Positions 10,776-22,654 of a stretch of 64,000 bases of DNA are shown here, in pieces. The translations under genes were made by a program, and so were the position numbers. Origin of the DNA: Myotis daubentonii (lineage: Eukaryota > Chordata > Mammalia > Chiroptera > Vespertilionidae); assembly GCF_963259705.1 (NCBI RefSeq), contig NC_081840.1, positions 143,823,549 through 143,887,548 on the forward strand, given 5' to 3'. The notes under the pieces were generated by a model, which did not search any database, was not told where the DNA came from, and saw only the letters and a list, made by a program, of their open reading frames with translations. Position 1 is the stretch's first letter. Each line of letters begins with the position of its first letter.

Positions 10776-11543
10776 CTAGAGGCCCAGTGCACGAATTCGT
10801 ACATGGGTGGGGTCCAGCCAGCACAGGCCCAATTGGGAGGAGGAAATGGCAGGAGGTTGGCCAGCAGCCCACATCGATCAGGGCCCAATTAGACCTGGGA
10901 TGGGGGAGGGGCCACAGGCGATTGGCTGGAAGGGGAGATGATTGGGGGTGGGACCAACTGGGGGGAGAGGCCATGGGCTGTAGCCACTGGCCTTGTTCCT
11001 GATCAGAGTGTGGGGAGCCGATTGTGGGTAGAGCTGACTGGGAGGAGGGGCTGCAGGCTGATCGGGTGGTGGGGGCTGATTGGGGGTGGAGCCAGCTGTG
11101 GGGAGGAGCTGTGGGCAGTGGGCAAGCCGGCCCCACCCCTGAAGGGGTGGGGGAGACCGATTGGGAGCTGGTGGCCAGGGGAAGGGGCTGTGGGTGGTTG
11201 GCTGGCTTGCTCCGCCCCCAGTTGGTATGGGGAGGGCAGTGGCTAGGAGTAGGTGCCACAGGCAGTTGGCCAGTCAGCCCTGCCCCTGACCGTAGTTGGG
11301 GGGGCTGATCGAGGGTGGAGTTGGCTGGGGGGAAGGGCTGCAAGAGATTGGCTGGTTGGTCCCGTCTCCTATTGGGGTAGGGGGGCTGATCGGGAGTGGG
11401 GCTGGCCTGGGGGAGGGAATGCGGGAGGTTGGCCACTGGCCCCACCCACTATCAGGCCAGTTTGCTGGCCGCAATGGGTGTCATAGTGACCAGTCGTTCT
11501 GGTTGTTACAGAGTTCTGGTCGCTGGCTTTTTATATATATAGG
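10776..11543 (-). mobile_element. Non-autonomous Helitron with GC-rich repetitive body
   Basis: On the minus strand it runs from TATATATATAAAAAGCCAGC near 11543 to a hairpin and GGGCCTCTAG with CTAG at 10776-10779. The body is made of degenerate GGGGGCTGATTGGG-type units. The 244-residue open frame across it is low-complexity Pro/Ser/Gln-rich and not a gene. Confidence 0.88.
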
Positions 11544-11844
11544 TACCTGGATATGCTGATATATTATACCATTATGTACAAAATGCCATTAATATAAATA
11601 TTTTCTACAAACTTTTTCATTGAGGTGCATCCTGAGGCAACATGTGAATTCTTAGTGGGGATGGAGGGGGGGTTGATGAGAAGGTTGAGGAGAGGTGTAA
11701 GGGCACCATCAGTGAAGCTTATCTATCTTGTGTATTCTTAAAAAGTAATGTGAATTTATAAGCTACTTCCCAACATTGTTATACATGGAATAGGGTGCTG
11801 CTCTGTCTTGTGTCATTTTTTCTAAAAAGAATTTTTTTAATTTT
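11544..11844. other. Unassigned stretch
   Basis: No recognised feature between the Helitron and an L1 3' end. Confidence 0.4.
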
Positions 11845-12168
11845 ATCATTTGCAACAGCATGGATGAAAGTGAAGAACATTATACTAAGAAAAATAAGCC
11901 AGTTGGAGAAAGATAAATATCACATGATCTCACTGATATGTGGGATATAATGATCAACATAATTTGATGAACAAGAATAGATTGATCTAGAGACAAATGG
12001 TAGGGGAGGGAGGGTTAGAGGGCAACCAAAGGATTTATATGCATGCATATTAGCATAACCAATGGACACAGACACTGGGCAGTGGGGGCTTTCCCTGGCT
12101 GGGAAGGGATGGGGGAGAGGGTCAATTGGGGAAAAAGGAGACAAATGTAAAACTTCAGACAATAAAAA
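11845..12168 (+). mobile_element. L1 3' end
   Basis: Contains the end of ORF2 (agcatggatgaaagtgaaga, cacatgatctcactgatatg) and the bat L1 3' UTR (aaccaatggacacagacact, ggggaaaaaggagacaaatg). It ends in an A-rich tail at 12160-12170. Confidence 0.9.
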
Positions 12169-12479
12169 AAAAAGTGGAGACAGAGACATAATGGAAAGAT
12201 AGGGTGAGGGAGAGTGTGTGTGCATGTGCATATGTGCAAGCTCATATTGTAAGAAAGCCAACTAAATCATCATTTCTACTGGTACAGAGTCAATAGATAA
12301 AGAACATTGCATATGTTAAAAATCTAGAAGTAGCAAAAATGATTAAAAGTCTTGTTAGTGGTAGCTTTTGGTGCTAGAGAGGGAACTTAGGGTTTAGTAG
12401 GACTGGAGAAGGGTTTTTCCTTTTTTTGTACTTTCTGACCCTTTAAAACTAATTACATGCATTACCTTGAGAAAAAAAA

Positions 12480-12534
12480 TCCTATCTAATAATAGACAAA
12501 CATGGTAATTAACCATAACTTCTCTACCCTCTAG
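12480..12534 (+). mobile_element. Helitron 5' terminus (fragment)
   Basis: TCCTATCTAATAATAGACAA and the following bases match the 5' end of the large autonomous Helitron (minus strand at 33394) for about 48 bases, then diverge. A CTAG followed by T at 12531-12535 could be chance or the end of a 55-bp internally deleted element. The usual 3' hairpin is absent. Confidence 0.7.
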
Positions 12535-12865
12535 TAAATATATAAACTTCCAAACAAAGGAAGTTCCCTCTCTTGGCCTCATGTGTGACCTGTTGGGGCT
12601 CCGGCTGAAGGGAACTGCACTGTGGCTGCATGGCACATGGCCGTGTTGGGCCCACACGTGGACTGAAGGACTTTAATCTGGCCTGGATGCTGAACCATGC
12701 CCGGCTGCAATGTGGAATGGAAATCCTGGACACTGGTCCTCTTTCTGGCTCTGCTGAACTCTCCGCTGCCTCTCTTTTAGGACTGGCTGTGGGAAATGAG
12801 ACATTGGAACTCGAGGAATGTAACTCTATGCCAATAAAATCTTCTACCGCAAAAAAAAAAAAAAA
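12535..12865 (+). other. Putative retrocopied transcript end with poly(A)
   Basis: About 300 bp of unrecognised sequence end with AATAAA (12833-12838) and, 12 bases later, a 15-A run (12851-12865). This is the layout of an RNA copied back by L1. It abuts a Helitron 5' end. It could instead be an LTR-derived or structural-RNA-free retroposon. No target-site duplication was found by eye. Confidence 0.5.
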
Positions 12866-13114
12866 TTTGTTCCAGGAAAATATGCCTTATCCCTCCCACC
12901 TTTCCTCCACTATGGCTCCACCTACTCACAATACCCTGCTTTGTGTCCTCAGGGAATAGCCACTTAAGGAAATTATGAGAAACATTTTTAAGGCCTCTTG
13001 CCAGTTTGGAGTGTTCTCAAAAATAGTAACTTTTTACTTAAAAAATATGGTAATAGAATGAAATGATACAGATTTGTTAACTATATCTAAGATAAGATTT
13101 GTCAGACATAACAA

Positions 13115-14779
13115 TCCTATCTAATAAAAGAGAAACATGGTAATTAGCGTACGTCCCCTACCCTTCCCATTGGCTAATCAGTGAGATATGCAAATTAACT
13201 GCCAGCCAAGATGGCGGCAGGCAGCCAGGCAGCTTGAAGCTAACATGAGGCTTGCTTGCTTCAATGACGGAGAAAACCAACGTTCCCTGCCTGCCTTGCC
13301 GGCCTCTGAGATTGCAGTTTGAAGCATTGTTACAAATATAGAAGCTAAACAAAACCCCAGAAACCTGCTTTCAGCCCGCCGGGATCTCAGAGCTGGAGTT
13401 GATACAGTGTTTCGATTATAGAACCCAAACAAACCAAATACCTGCTTTCAGCAACAGAGGCCTCAGAGCTGGAGCCAGAGCTAAAGCTGGCCCAGAATAA
13501 AAAAGAAAAAGAACAAAAGGAGCAGTTTGGAGCTTCAGCCACCGCCAGCCTGAAAACAGCCCTCAGCCCCTCACCCAGACTGGCCAGGCACCCCAGTGGG
13601 GACCTCCACCCTGAAGGGTGTGTGACCAGCTGCAAACAGCCATCATCCCCTCACCCAGGCTGGCCAGGCACCGCAGTGGGGACCCCCACCCTGAAGGATG
13701 TGTGACCAGCTGCAAACAGCCATCATCCCCTCACCCAGGCTGGCCAAGCACCCCAGTGGGTACCCCCACCCTGATCCAGGACACCCTTCAGGGCAAAACA
13801 GAAAGCCCCCACCCGTGCACCAGGCCTCTATCCTATACAGTAAAAGGGTAATATGCCTCCCAGCACCAGGATCAGCAGAGCCGCGAGGCCTCCCAGCACC
13901 GGCATCAGTGGAGCTGAGAGGCTTCCCGGCACTGGGATCAATGTGACAGGGGGCAGCGCCCAAACCCCCTGATCTCCCTGCGGCTCTGTGTGTGACAGGG
14001 GGTGGGGCCACAACCTCCCTATCCACCCTGTTCTGTTCATGACAGGGGAAGGCGCCCAAACCCCTGATCAGCCCTGCTCTGTGCCTGATAGGGGGGAGCT
14101 CCCCAATCCCAATTGCCCTGCGGCTCTGTGTGTGACAGGGTGCAGCGCCCCAACCACCCTCCCCCCCCCCCTGACGGGCCCTGCTGTGTGTGTGACGGAA
14201 TAGAGCCATAACCTCCCCATCAGCCCTGCCCTGAGTGTGAGAGTGGCGGCGCCCCAACCCCTGATCGGCCCTGCTCTGAGGGTGATAGAGGGCGGTGCCC
14301 CAACCCCCTGATCCACCCTGCTCTGTGCGTGACAGATTACGGAGCCCCAACCCCCCTGATGGGCCCTGCTCTGTGCGTGAGAGGGGGCAGCACCCCAACC
14401 CCTTGATTGGCCCTGCTCTGTGCGTGACGGGGGTGGCGCCGCAACCTCTCCATCGACCCTGCCTTGAGTGTGAAAGGGGTCAGTGCCCCAACCCCCCGAT
14501 CGGCCCTACCCTGAGCGTGACTGAGGGTGGCATCACAACCTCCCAATCCGCCCTGCTCTGTGCATGACAGTGGGCGGCACCCAAACTCCCCAATCGGCCA
14601 TGCTCTGAGCCCGACCATGGGCTGCACCTAGGGATTGGGCCTGCCCTCTGCCACCCAGGAGCAGGCCTAAGCCGGCAGGTCGTAATCTCCCGATGGGTCC
14701 CAGACTGCAAAGGCATAGGCCGGGCTGAGGGACCCCCCTCCCCCCCGAGTGCACAAATTTTTGTGCACCGGGCCTCTAG
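13115..14779 (+). mobile_element. Non-autonomous HeliBat (1.66 kb) with internal minisatellites
   Basis: It starts TCCTATCTAATAAAAGAGAA after host A, and ends with a hairpin and CCGGGCCTCTAG (14776-14779). The interior has a roughly 80-bp unit repeated three times (13550-13795) and then a 48-bp unit repeated about fourteen times (13930-14610; phrase ctgctctgtgcgtgacag). A close relative in opposite orientation is inserted at 25017-26656. The first 90 bases resemble the autonomous element's 5' end, so it is probably mobilised by that Rep/helicase. The long frames in the repeats are artefacts of unit lengths divisible by three. Confidence 0.95.
13930..14610 (+). repeat. 48-bp minisatellite inside Helitron
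   Basis: The repeating phrase ctgctctgtgcgtgacag / gccccaaccccctgat recurs at about 48-bp steps with 10-20 percent divergence between units. Confidence 0.85.
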
Positions 14780-15100
14780 TCTATATATATATAAAAATCT
14801 AAGTGACCAACTGGCCAGCTAGTAGCTATGACATGCACTGACCACCAGGGGGCAGACTCTCAATGAAGGAGTGGACACCACAGGCATGGAACAGACTGAT
14901 GAATCTCAGAGGGAATGAGGGGGAAAGTGGGAAGAGATTAACCAAAGATCTTATATGCATACTAGAGGCCTGGTGCATAGATTCATGCACCAGTGGGGTC
15001 CCTCAGCCTGGCCTGTGGGTATCAGGCCGAAACTGGCTCTTCAACATCCCCTGAGGGGTCCTGGATTACAAAAGGGCGAATCTGTGCACCAGGCCTCTAG
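14780..15100 (+). mobile_element. Composite Helitron with an internal inverted 3' end
   Basis: A 5' end TCTATATATATATAAAAATC directly abuts the previous element's CTAG. It carries CTGACCACCAGGGGGCAG (14839-14856), then L1 3'-UTR-like sequence (14870-14960). Next comes an inverted Helitron 3' end (CTAGAGGCCTGGTGC at 14962-14976) and finally a forward 3' end (TGCACCAGGCCTCTAG, CTAG 15097-15100). The 139-bp terminal block thus has 3' termini at both ends. Confidence 0.75.
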
Positions 15101-15239
15101 TCTTAAAATAATTTGGAACTTAATTTGCAACTCTACTGCTTAATTCTTTGATCAAGAATTTATTGGCATTATGAATTTTCGAAGTTGTAAATGACAGATT
15201 TTTATACTAGGCTTAAAAAGGCTTTACTTCACTTTCATT

Positions 15240-16100
15240 TTTGAGAGACTTTGTTACTTAGTTTAGAAATCCAGGTTAACATTATTTCTGTTTGTCTTGT
15301 TTTTAAATTACAGCATTATAGGACTTTTTTTTTTTTTTTTTTTACTGGTAAGAATATCTTCTGGTGTGCATTGTTTCCACCAAAAAGCCTGCTGTCATGG
15401 TTATTGTGTTCTTATCTATATGCTGTGTTATTTTCCACTGGATGCTTTTAAATTGATCTCTGTTATTTGTTTTAAGCCCTTTGACTATCATTTGCTTTGG
15501 TTTGTCTTTATAATTCCTTCTGTCTTGGAGTTCATTAATTTGTTTAGATCTGTGGGTTTGCAGCATTTACCAAGTTTGAGTATTTTTTTCAACCATTATT
15601 TATTCAAATCATGTTCTATTATGTTCTCCCTCCTCACCCAACAACCCATTACACATTTATTAGGCCACTTGAATTTGTCCTCAGTTTATTAATGCTATGA
15701 TCAAATTTTTATTGTTTTAGTCCTTTTTCCTGCTTTTCATTTTGGACAGTTTCTAATGCTCTGTTTTCTATTTTACTAATCTGTTTCACTGCAGCATTAT
15801 ATCTGCTTTTAGTAATTTTTATCTCATAGTTGAGTCTTTTTGTATTTGCCATATCAATACCTAACACGCTCAATCTTTCCACTGGCTCTTAAACATATGG
15901 AAGTGGAGTTATTATAACTTTTAAATATCATTATTTATAAGTCTTTGTCATTTCTGGGCCCTTTCCTATTGATTGATTTTCCTCCTTATGGATTTATTTT
16001 CTTCTTTGAATACTTGGTAATATTTTATTGAATACCAGACTTTGTGAATTTCAAGATCCAGAGTTGTTCTGGAATGCAGTTATTTAAAAATCATTTTACA
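15240..16100 (-). mobile_element. Old L1 fragment (ORF2 antisense)
   Basis: AT-rich antisense ORF2-like sequence (ttgtctttataattccttct, ttctaatgctctgttttcta). Much diverged; boundaries approximate. Confidence 0.6.
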
Positions 16101-16164
16101 TTATTTATAAGAAATTTTTAAAAGATTTTTGGCTTTCTTCTATATGTATTTGCAACAAAAGTCC

Positions 16165-16370
16165 TCTCAGAGAAGCATTGATCAGACTGTCAAGCCTCAG
16201 AGGGAAGATAGGGGAGGGTGGGGGTAAAGGGGAGAGATCAACCAAAGGACTGGTATGCATGCATATAAGCCTAACCAATGGACACAGGCACCAGCTGGGG
16301 TGCGGAGTGGGGTGGTAATGGGGGGATAAAGACATAATACCTTAATCAATAAAGACAAAAATAAAATGGG
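16165..16370 (+). mobile_element. L1 3' UTR fragment
   Basis: Contains gcatgcatataagcctaacc, aatggacacaggcaccagct and an AATAAAGACAAAAATAAAA tail, as in the other L1 3' ends of this window. Confidence 0.85.
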
Positions 16371-18198
16371 GGAAAAAGTCCTCTCATAAGGAGACGTAAG
16401 AGATGCTATTTCAGGCTGAAAAGGACATGGATTTTACCATTCGGAGATCACACTCTACACTCAACACTAAGTGCATATTTGAATGCTTTAAAATAAGCCT
16501 GTCAGGAATGGAGGGAGAGTTCACATGACCAACACGCAGGTTGTCCTCTGAGGAGTCCATCCCTTCTGAGTGAATTTTCCAGTGTGGGATCCAGGCTCCC
16601 CCTGGTGGTCTTCTGGTAGCACTTCATGGCAGAGGCCGAAAGACACCATCTGCTAGATGCCTAGTTTCCCTCCTGTTGTGAGCTGAGGCAATTTGCTGAA
16701 ATAAAAGTAAACATAATACAACAACAATAAACATTGTCTAAACATTAAGACAATATATTTAAGTCTAAGTTCTAAGTTTTTTGGAGGTTACGGATATCTT
16801 CATTTCCTTTGTGGTGGTGGTAACATGGAGGCATTCGTATATCAAAACTCACCAATTCATACATCAATTATGTACAGTTTTTTTTGTAAACCAATTATAC
16901 TTCATAAAGGCTGGAAAAGATCCTAAGTATTATTGTGAGAAAAATTTAAAAAATTAAAAAATTGTGAAATTCTTTAATTTTCATTGCTGATGCCAAAGTA
17001 TTCAAATTTACCTTAAATGAAATGCCAAGTGTTAATTACCACAATCTACTTTCTTCTTAGCTTGAGATAAATGAATTATAATTAAAATTAAAACTGAATC
17101 TTGAGTTTTTCTGACTCAACTCCCACACGTCAATATTTTTAATGAAGTGTTATTTTCAGTACACCAGCCATTTATTAGACATCTGCTTATTTCATTTCGT
17201 ATTTATGCCCTATAAAAGCGAGGTCTCAAATAAGCAAACAAGCAAAAAAAATGCACCTAAAAATAACTCTAAACCATATTTCAAGTTGAGTTTTTCCCTG
17301 GGTAGTAAAAGTTTATTAACACTTCCAGATTTGTTTTCATTAGTGAATATTAAAATACTTTTCTTGGTTTTGAAGAAAAATTCAGGAGTAGGCAGAAAGG
17401 CAAGTGTGTGGTACCTCACTCACTGGCAGTCTAGAAGATTGACCTTTTGTTTCTCAGAAACTTTGTTTCCAGACCAGTCTGGAATCCAAAGAAACTTCTG
17501 TGAGCACCTGCTATGAGGACCAGAAACTATCAGGTCTTTCTGGATGGCTCATACATTAGCTTAGATCCCAAGCAGATACTAATCCAAAGTCTCCCAACCT
17601 GTAGGGATGTGGCGCAATGAACTCCACTTTCTCCCTTAGGTCATCTTCTCACTGTACCCTCTGTAAGCTAGGAAACGTGGACAGGCTGGGTTGAGTCCTC
17701 AATGTGATGCTTGTTGTAGGAAGCATCAGAGAACTAAGTCTGGTTTCAAACACGCCCTAGACTACAAGATGTGTCCTCACTGTAGCCACTGCTCATGTCC
17801 ACGCCTGGGACTGTCCTGCATGGGCTTTTGACTTCTATCTAGAAAGTAACATGTCTGGGTTTAGTACAACTTCTGCCTTCTAAATCAGCACTTGTGTAAA
17901 CAGATATTTGATGTGCGTGACTGTTACTTTGTTTTATCTCTATTTAAGATCATCACAAAAAAGACAGTCTCTACATTCACTTTCCATGGGTCATTAACAC
18001 TCCTTGAAGAGTCAAGTTTAATCATTATTGTGCCTTTAGGTCCTATCAGCATGTTCCATATTTGGTGGGTTAATTAATTATTCTAGTGAACATAAGAATA
18101 TAAATATAGGGCTTTACATTTAAATTTTAATAAATCTAATAACATCCGCTTAGCACTTCAATTTTAATTTGAAGTTTAATTTGGATGACAAATTGGTG
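16371..18198. other. Unassigned 1.8-kb stretch
   Basis: No exon with splice signals is recognised. A CTCF-like motif in reverse (ctccccctggtggtctt, 16592-16608) is the only notable site. The 124-residue open frame at 17142-17516 has no recognisable domain and is probably chance. Confidence 0.45.
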
Positions 18199-18209
18199 TT
18201 TATAAAAAA

Positions 18210-18247
<38 letters not shown>
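18199..18247 (+). repeat. (CA)n microsatellite
   Basis: About 24 CA units. Confidence 0.97.
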
Positions 18248-18249
<2 letters not shown>

Positions 18250-18667
18250 GAGAGGCAGGTATTAGCTAGTGTCAGAAAAACTACTTTTGTCACTTACATG
18301 CTGGTGATCTCAAATAAGCCACAGTCTAGATCCTCACATTTCTTAACCATCTAAATGGTTAAAAATACATCCTTAGCCCAAATCTCAATTGTAATAATTG
18401 TAATACCTATATTGTAATATTAAATTGTAATACCTATATTGTACTTTAAACTTATAGTATAAGCCATATGAAAAACATATATAAATATCAGGTTAATGAA
18501 AAATGGTCATATAAAATACAAATACTAAATAAATATTATTATTAGTCATCATCAGAATAAATTCTAACTTGAAATTGTATTTTAAGAAGGATTAGATAGC
18601 ATTGCATTTTCATTTTAGCCCTTATTGTTAAAGTTATATATAAGCATATCAATTTCCTAGCATTACA
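18248..18667. other. AT-rich unassigned stretch
   Basis: Contains a local duplication of the phrase ttgtaatacctatattgta (18399-18440). No gene or known element is seen. Confidence 0.5.
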
Positions 18668-18879
18668 ACCTACATAATAAAAAGCTAATATGCAAATTGC
18701 CCCCTCAGGAGTTCGACCACTTGCTATGACATGCGCTGACCACCATGGGGCGGTGCAGAACAAAAGAAAGCCCTGGCCGGCAGCTGGAAGCCAGGGTAAG
18801 GAAGGCCCCGATCGGCCCTCATCACTGGCCAGGCCTAGGGACCCTACCTGTGCACATATTTTGTGCACTAGGCCTCTAG
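18668..18879 (+). mobile_element. Small non-autonomous Helitron
   Basis: A 5' end CCTACATAATAAAAAGCTAA, body with CGCTGACCACCATGGGGCGG, and 3' hairpin plus CACTAGGCCTCTAG (18876-18879). It belongs to the same subfamily as the copy at 35701-35918. Confidence 0.92.
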
Positions 18880-20098
18880 TATAGAATAAACTTAGAGAAT
18901 ATAGGTTTCAGGTGGAAGAAATGGATAATAATACAAAGCAGGTAGGGATTTTCAGGACTAACACAGGAGGCCCTGGGTGTGTTGTGGAGGAACACTGTTG
19001 ATTAAGCCTGAGAAGGACAGTACCCCAAAGTGTAGGGCTCATGGTAACAGCTCAAAGAATTATTTCTTGATTGAATGTGACTAACACTGAATATAAAAGG
19101 CAAAGAGGGCCAAGTAAGAGATAGTATCAGACAGAAAAGAGGAATAGGCTGCCTAAACAAATTGCACCTGCTTCATAAAGTCACAGGTGGTTGATGGGAC
19201 CAGATCTTTGGATTACTAGATGTTATGGACGTCAAACAAAACTTATAAGGATAAAGACAAAATTAAGATCAGAGATGAAGCTCAATTTGTGTTTTAATGA
19301 TATAATTGGATGTATACTGTTGGGAAAATATCTACTTTTGTTTGCAAGGAATTGTATGGTTACTGCTCTTTAATTTCTAATCAAATCCTGCCATCTAGTG
19401 GCAACACTACTCTTTAGCATTGCAAAAAATAGTAAACACTAGACACACCAGGTCTGACCTTTCACTCCATTCTCAACCCTTCCCATCCCCACAAAAACTC
19501 ACATAATTCATTGTAATTTTTCCTTAGGTCAAAGATTCATGTAGATTTTGTAGATATTTGTGACTTCACATGTTCTATGCATGTGTATTTAACTGTCTGT
19601 CAGGCCTAAGATATTTTATTCTACTTCTATAACATCTGGAAAAAATATTGACTGAAGACTGACACTTATCAGAAAGGGTAAATAAGGATTTCTACTATTT
19701 TTTAAACATTTTAATACCAAATATATTTTCAATTTAAAAATATTTAATTTGACTCATTTAAGATTTATATAATGTAATTTTTCTACCTCTCAATACATAA
19801 TTGCAGATGGAAATAAATATATTACTTTTCTCATCTAATCATCACTTCAAAAAACCTTACCATTTAATATCCAGAAAAAAAAATGAGTCCTAACTTCTTC
19901 TGTGACTTTATCTAGAGTGAGGAGGAAAGGAGTTTTTTTCCTTTCACAAGGATGTGAGATTTTATGCAACTTTCAAAAGACCTTAAGTTGATGTAAGGGT
20001 ACAGATTTCCTGGTGGTGGAACCAGCTCTTGAAAAAAGTTAGTAGAGGCCTTGCCTGTGAGGGCTTCCCACTGAGGAGGAAACTGCTCTTGCAAGGCA
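18880..20098. other. Unassigned stretch with a CTCF-like site
   Basis: No gene is seen. A strong CTCF-core-like sequence TGCCATCTAGTGGCA (complement CCACTAGATGGC) lies at 19389-19403. The remainder is AT-rich. Confidence 0.45.
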
Positions 20099-20425
20099 TG
20101 TCAGGTCATAAAGACTGAACAATGCACTTCCGGGGGGGGGGGGGGGAGGGAGGCCGGGAAGGTCCTTATGGCTGGCCCCAGGAAGATCATCTGATATGAC
20201 CTGGGAACCCCAACACCTGGGGGCCTTCTTGTAAGCCCACAAGGGGCGGAACCATATCTGCAAGACAAAGACCCCATAAGATTATAAAAAGCAAAGCCTC
20301 TGTATGTTACTTCACTCTCTGATTTGGAAATTACTTCCAGGAGTCCACTAGTCACTAGTGTTAATAAATGGGTCCCTCCCTTTCTCTAGGAAGCATGCTT
20401 GGTTTTACTTTGCTCTTCTGTAACA
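20099..20425 (+). mobile_element. Probable 5' LTR of a class I-like endogenous retrovirus
   Basis: Features in order: TG start (20099), a run of 14 G (about 20132-20145), TATAAAA (20283-20289), AATAAA (20363-20368), and CA end (20425) followed by TTTGGTTCCC as a candidate primer site. The left boundary is uncertain. No paired 3' LTR is seen in the window. Confidence 0.6.
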
Positions 20426-21720
20426 TTTGGTTCCCGGAACCAGGAAGCTAACCGAGTTTGGCTCTTGCCTCTGGTGAGTGGATGGGGTTTGAGGTCTGGG
20501 GGCACGGAACAGGCCTCCGGAAGGCGCCCACTGCTGATTTCAGCAGAATTGAATCTGGGGGAACTCCAGGTGCTTCTGGACCTCAGCCCAGGACCCGACC
20601 GGCATCTGGAGAAAGTGGACGGACACCTCTGAACCTGTCGATAGAATCTGTAAGGTAAGGGTCCCAGTCAGTCAGGCCTACTCCAAGTTAGTAGAGCAGG
20701 GAGCTTGATCACCTCCCCAGAAGGCATAGGACTTCATCAGGTATTCAGGAATCAGGACTCCGGAGGTGAGTGAATTCAGATTCTATTAAGGAATTATGGG
20801 TTCACTCTTCTGTTTGTTTGCTTGTGTGGGACTAGCCAATTTGCTACCGAGAACGGGGGTGGGGGGTGGGGGTGGGGGGCTGGATGCAGCCTTAACTCCT
20901 CCGGTAGGTTCTCACCGAGATGTTGGTCGAGAATCCTGGTCTGGGTCATGGGTGCCAGGAGAGTGCCCCCATGCCCATCTGGGGAGTTGGGCATTATCTG
21001 CTCAGCTCCAGTCTGGGCTAGTCTACTGAGAGAGTGTGAGTGTGGATGTATTATCTGTGATTAACTGGTCTGTGTGAAAGCGAAAGCTACTTTGATTTTC
21101 TGTTTGCTCATCTGATTAAAATGTTTGATTTGCTGGAAGCTGAACCTGTGATGGTCTGGGAAGGTCTTGGGCAGCACTGCTGAGTTGGTTTTCTCAGAGA
21201 CATTTGCTGTCTGTCACAGGAGGAATTAGCCTAATTAGTGAGGATTTCTGTCTATGTTTGTGTATTAGGGACTTGTCCTGTATCTGGAGGAATGGTTTCT
21301 AGACCGTATTCACTGTCTCTGGGACTTCTGGGAGGGGAGCCAAAACTCGGACTGGCAAAGGGTTTGAGGCTGGCCTGTCTTTTAAAAAGGTAGAAGAGAA
21401 GAGTTTCTAGGGAGTTTTCTACTGCCTCTCTTCAGGGACTTGTTCTGTATCTCTGCACAATTGAAACTGATTTGGTGGTATTTTGTGGTATAAATGTGGT
21501 GCGCGCTGGTGTAAAAGTGTTTTTATGTTTCTGTTTTGTTTTTTTTTAAAAAAAAAATTCTAAACCTCTCCCGAGTTTCCATAGTGATTCAAAGTTTTAA
21601 TGGAGATTTCCTAGAAGTTGCAGGATATCTTCCTTTTAATTTTTCCTCGACACTCTGACTTACTTTTCTCACCTTTGCTTTCCCTCCATCCCCCACCCAC
21701 AACAGTAACTTGCTGCAGGT
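20426..21720 (+). mobile_element. ERV leader / untranslated internal region
   Basis: It follows the LTR without a gag open frame of useful length. Several splice-donor-like sequences occur (CTGGTGAGT at 20473, AAGGTAAGG at 20654, GAGGTGAGT near 20764). The region is moderately G-rich, then loses viral character. The primer-site candidate starts TGGTTCCC, like that for tRNA-Glu, but matches only about eight bases. Confidence 0.45.
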
Positions 21721-21743
21721 TCACTTCGCTCGAGTGTCTAGGG

Positions 21744-21977
21744 CAGTGATGGTGAACCTATGACACTCGTGTCAGAGGTGACACACGAACTCATTTTTTT
21801 GGTTGATTTTTCTTTGTTAAATGGCATTTAAATATATAAAGTAAATATCAAAAATATAAATCTTTTTCTTACTATGGTCACAAATATCAAAAAATGTCTA
21901 TATGTGACCCGGCACCAGAGTTAAGTTAGGGTTTTTCAAAATGCTGACACGCCGAGCTCAAACGTTCGCCATCACTG
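21744..21977. mobile_element. hAT-type MITE
   Basis: A 234-bp element with inverted ends CAGTGATGGTGAAC and GTTCGCCATCACTG and a near-perfect 8-bp duplication (GTCTAGGG / GTCTAGGA) on the two sides. The 8-bp duplication and CAGTG ends indicate hAT. Confidence 0.92.
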
Positions 21978-21984
21978 GTCTAGG

Positions 21985-22409
21985 AGATCGCACAATGTGT
22001 CTGCCACCAGAACAACGATTCCCAGCAATCCTGGTGCTCCCCTTGCTCTTGGCTTTCACTTCCAGTCCAGGGGCTGGCACCAGAACTACAATTCCCAGCA
22101 TTCCTGGTGCCGCCCGTGCTCTTGGCTTCCACTTCCAGCCCCAGTACCCTCCCCTCCCCTCCCTCCATGTGGCCAGGGCCCCTCCCCTCCCCTCTCTCTG
22201 TGCATCGCGGCATGGATGCTGGGCTCGCATAGCTGTGAGCCCAGTGTCCCTCACCCCAGCCTCTGGCCTGAGGCTGCTCCCCTCCCCAGCCTCTGCACGG
22301 CCGGGGCACAGACGCTGGGATCACGTTGCTGGGGTGATGCCACCAGCATCCTGCCCCAGCCACTTTGTCACAGAGTGATGGTTAATTTACATATTACTCT
22401 TTTATCAGA
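21985..22409 (-). mobile_element. Helitron 5' half with captured promoter-like DNA
   Basis: The minus-strand 5' end TCTGATAAAAGAGTAATATG at 22409 lies two bases from the 3' end of the large Helitron. The interior is GC-rich and has a 72-bp tandem duplication (22006 and 22078) containing CTACAATTCCCAGCATTCC, a match to the ZNF143/SBS promoter motif. The 3' terminus is missing. A captured housekeeping promoter is plausible (such captures are documented in vesper-bat Helitrons), but its source gene is not identified. Confidence 0.65.
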
Positions 22410-22654
22410 GACTAGTGGCCCGGTGCATGAAATTCGTGCACATTGAAAGGGAATTAATTAGAGGAAATATTTTAATATTGCTATTTGTCATTTCTCTATA
22501 ATAAAAGTGTGAGAGATAAAAGGAAATGAGTACAATGTATATGAAAATAATACATAATTTTATTAATAAATAAACAATAATAAAATGATATAACAACAAA
22601 CTCATGAGGTAAAAACAACACTGATGCAAATAATGACTGATAAAGTGATTAAAC

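Noticed and set aside
10711..11445. 244-residue Pro/Ser-rich open frame
   Set aside because: Lies across the GC-rich repeat body of a Helitron, crosses its 3' terminus and shows no domain.
13643..14398. 251-residue open frame and CRISPR-like regular repeats
   Set aside because: The 48-bp unit has no unique spacers and lies within a Helitron; it is a minisatellite, and the frame follows from a unit length divisible by three.
17142..17516. 124-residue open frame
   Set aside because: No domain, no splice or promoter context, and ordinary composition for non-coding DNA.
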